The translations under genes and the position numbers were made by a program. 33,218 nucleotides of DNA, taken from NCBI RefSeq assembly GCF_915070105.1, contig NZ_CAJZFJ010000021.1, forward strand, positions 1 to 33,218. Reading direction: 5' to 3'. The notes beneath the pieces are model-generated. The model saw nothing but the letters and a program-made list of their open reading frames with translations, was not told the origin of the DNA and made no database searches. This stretch comes from an uncultured Porphyromonas sp. (GTDB lineage Bacteria > Bacteroidota > Bacteroidia > Bacteroidales > Porphyromonadaceae). Positions 32,753-33,218 of this stretch are shown piece by piece; the stretch's first letter is position 1; every line of letters starts with the position of its first letter.

Positions 32753-33218
32753 GCCTCTGAGATAAAAAACTAGAGTTGCTTAGATAATGGTAATAGGTGC
32801 TGAAGCATTAAACGAAACAGCTTTATTTAAGAGATCAGCTATGGGGTAGATTCAGACTCAATGACTGCCACAGGTCGTATGGTTATAAATTACTTTCCCT
32901 TGAGAAATAGTCAGAGAACTTACTTTGAATCAGCCTATTTTTCATGCAAACTTACGCTCTTCAGAAAGAGAATTATCTCAAGCGAGACCAGTTCATAAGA
33001 AGACAATAGTTGCTTCTAGTAGGACAAGATAGTATAGATAGGCTAGCTACCCAAATCATCTTTGACTAAAGTCTTTGTATAACTGAGGATGTGATAATAT
33101 GCTGAAGAGAGTTTGCATAAAAGCATTGTATAAGGTCATATACGGAGTGTAAGATAGATAGAACAGAGCTGACGCATGAAATCACCATAGTGCGAGGGCA
33201 AGGTCGTCAAGGAGCATA
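32753..33218. other. AT-rich gene-less end of the window
   Basis: I see no gene longer than about 20 codons, no terminator hairpin and no RNA gene. The base composition is clearly lower in G+C than the core, like the preceding small ORFs. It may contain further gene remnants. Confidence 0.4.

Overview
The window looks like a chromosomal segment of a Bacteroidota bacterium, most likely Porphyromonas or a close relative. The core genes are G+C-rich by eye. Several genes are preceded by the Bacteroidota -7 promoter box TAnnTTTG, and recognisable Shine-Dalgarno sites are scarce. Gene content fits: a pseudouridine synthase with a long basic N-terminus, a Nif3/zinc-ribbon pair and an NhaD antiporter. 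The genus is inferred from general features, not from a database match.

Left part (1-8.4 kb). After a terminator for an upstream gene comes about 1 kb without a gene. It holds a 68-bp tandem repeat array (81-400) and a 155-bp dispersed repeat (571-725) carrying three palindromes spaced exactly 22 bp apart. A large-subunit-type rRNA pseudouridine synthase and asnS follow on the + strand and end at a strong terminator. On the - strand uvrA is followed by a SWIM zinc-finger protein that appears to be a degenerate SNF2 helicase.

Middle part (8.4-23 kb). The gap upstream of uvrA and ddl holds the second copy of the palindromic repeat (8522-8675). Then come a probable ddl - acyltransferase - PepSY-type membrane protein operon, a nif3 - zinc-ribbon coiled-coil - tilS operon, argS, a compact promoter/hairpins/terminator unit that may encode a small RNA (18402-18538), and carA-carB for carbamoyl phosphate synthesis.

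Accessory part (23-26.5 kb). A lower-G+C two-gene restriction module follows: an McrB-type AAA+ motor and an McrC/LlaJI-like PD-(D/E)XK nuclease. It has its own promoter, a 22-nt inverted repeat that could be an operator, and no methyltransferase alongside.

Right part (26.5-33.2 kb). A metal-binding lipoprotein and an ABC ATPase, with no permease beside them, are translationally coupled to a PAP2 phosphatase carrying a probable outer-membrane C-terminal domain. Three perfect 20-bp repeats then abut the nhaD start codon. The last 2 kb is AT-richer and holds tandemly duplicated small lipoproteins, a decayed reading frame and two small unknown ORFs, a layout resembling a cassette of lineage-specific or immunity-type genes. 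No rRNA, tRNA, CRISPR array, transposase or integrase gene was seen.
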